A stretch of 64,000 bases of DNA from positions 1,267,501-1,331,500 of the forward strand of contig NZ_CP162414.1 in the NCBI RefSeq assembly GCF_040932005.1. Direction: 5' to 3'. The translations under genes and the position numbers were made by a program. How positions within the stretch are numbered: position 1 is the first letter of the stretch; every line of letters begins with the position of its first letter. Source of the DNA: Aestuariibius sp. HNIBRBA575. Its GTDB lineage: Bacteria > Pseudomonadota > Alphaproteobacteria > Rhodobacterales > Rhodobacteraceae. The notes beneath the pieces were generated by a model that did no database searches, was not told where the DNA came from, and worked only from the letters and a program-made list of their open reading frames with translations. Below, piece by piece: positions 63,896 through 64,000 of the stretch.

Positions 63896-63920
63896 CTCAG
63901 AGCCGTGATCGGAGTCTGAG
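63896..63920 (+). promoter_or_regulatory. Hairpin covering the der ribosome-binding site
   Basis: CTCAGA and TCTGAG (6 bp) plus inner CCG/CGG pairs enclose TGAT. The right arm contains the CTGAGG that would be the der Shine-Dalgarno sequence, 2 bp before the ATG. Such a fold could limit der translation. Confidence 0.5.
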
Positions 63921-63922
63921 GC

Positions 63923-64000
63923 ATGAGCTTTTCGCTGGCCATTGTAGGGCGGCCCAATGTGGGCAAGTCCACGCTGTTTAACCGCCTTGTTGGCAAAAAA
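63923..64000 (+). CDS. der: GTPase Der (EngA), 3' end outside window
   Basis: Only the first 26 codons are present: the N-terminus followed by the first G-domain G1 motif AIVGRPNVGKSTLFNRLVG. That sequence and the position just after bamB identify Der, a double-GTPase needed for 50S ribosome assembly. The gene continues past the window edge. Confidence 0.92.
   Translation, partial: MSFSLAIVGRPNVGKSTLFNRLVGKK

Overview
The window looks like a chromosomal segment of a marine alphaproteobacterium, most likely a Rhodobacteraceae member of the Roseobacter group. This is inferred from gene content rather than a marker gene: a TRAP-type solute importer, tetrameric sarcosine oxidase (soxBDAG), a DUF1289 - ruvX - ccmI set, carboxyspermidine-type polyamine genes, a STAS-cheY-cheA-cheW-cheR-cheY array and a VPLPA-like C-terminal sorting signal. 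Most of the window is moderately GC-rich. The chemotaxis block is visibly more AT-rich. No rRNA, tRNA, CRISPR array, insertion sequence or phage module was seen. The first gene (Acg-like nitroreductase) and the last (der GTPase) are cut by the window edges.

Layout. 1-2.7 kb: nitroreductase remnant, di-haem cytochrome peroxidase and Sel1 protein. 2.7-10.4 kb: a six-gene minus-strand operon (LLM monooxygenase, aldo/keto reductase, flavin reductase, TRAP permeases and binding protein) divergent from a GntR regulator plus a Gfo/Idh/MocA enzyme. This is the most interesting locus. Its enzyme trio matches the oxidative sulfoquinovose desulfonation pathway (SmoA/SmoB/SmoC), with a TRAP importer in place of the ABC importer and a Gfo/Idh enzyme where a sulfoquinovosidase would be expected. 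10.4-14.5 kb: a PAS-GGDEF-EAL protein and a secreted PQQ-type sugar dehydrogenase. 14.7-21.8 kb: a chemosensory cluster with no receptor and no cheB, but with a STAS protein, a small DxxxQ protein and a soluble Aer-like PAS protein.

21.9-27.6 kb: DEAD-box helicase, then a LacI regulator - xylose isomerase - TIM-barrel isomerase operon. 27.9-33.1 kb: speA, carboxyspermidine dehydrogenase, carboxyspermidine decarboxylase and speB, together a route from arginine to spermidine that avoids S-adenosylmethionine. 33.2-37.5 kb: dusA, a GNAT acetyltransferase and a TauE-type exporter on plus; ccmI, ruvX and DUF1289 on minus. 37.7-42.9 kb: sarcosine oxidase operon. 43-47.3 kb: surface-glycan genes (TupA-like ATP-grasp, sulfotransferase, two glycosyltransferases). 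47.5-55.4 kb: superoxide dismutase, lysozyme-like protein, RarD, LOG, LysM protein, leucine-rich-repeat protein and an Atm1-type ABC exporter. 55.4-61.5 kb: an RND efflux operon with a co-transcribed secreted protein of unknown function. 61.8-64 kb: YfgM-like protein, bamB and der, a common envelope-assembly neighbourhood.

Genes are densely packed. Many junctions are ATGA or TAATG overlaps that indicate translational coupling. Several starts are GTG or TTG, chosen on Shine-Dalgarno and signal-peptide grounds.
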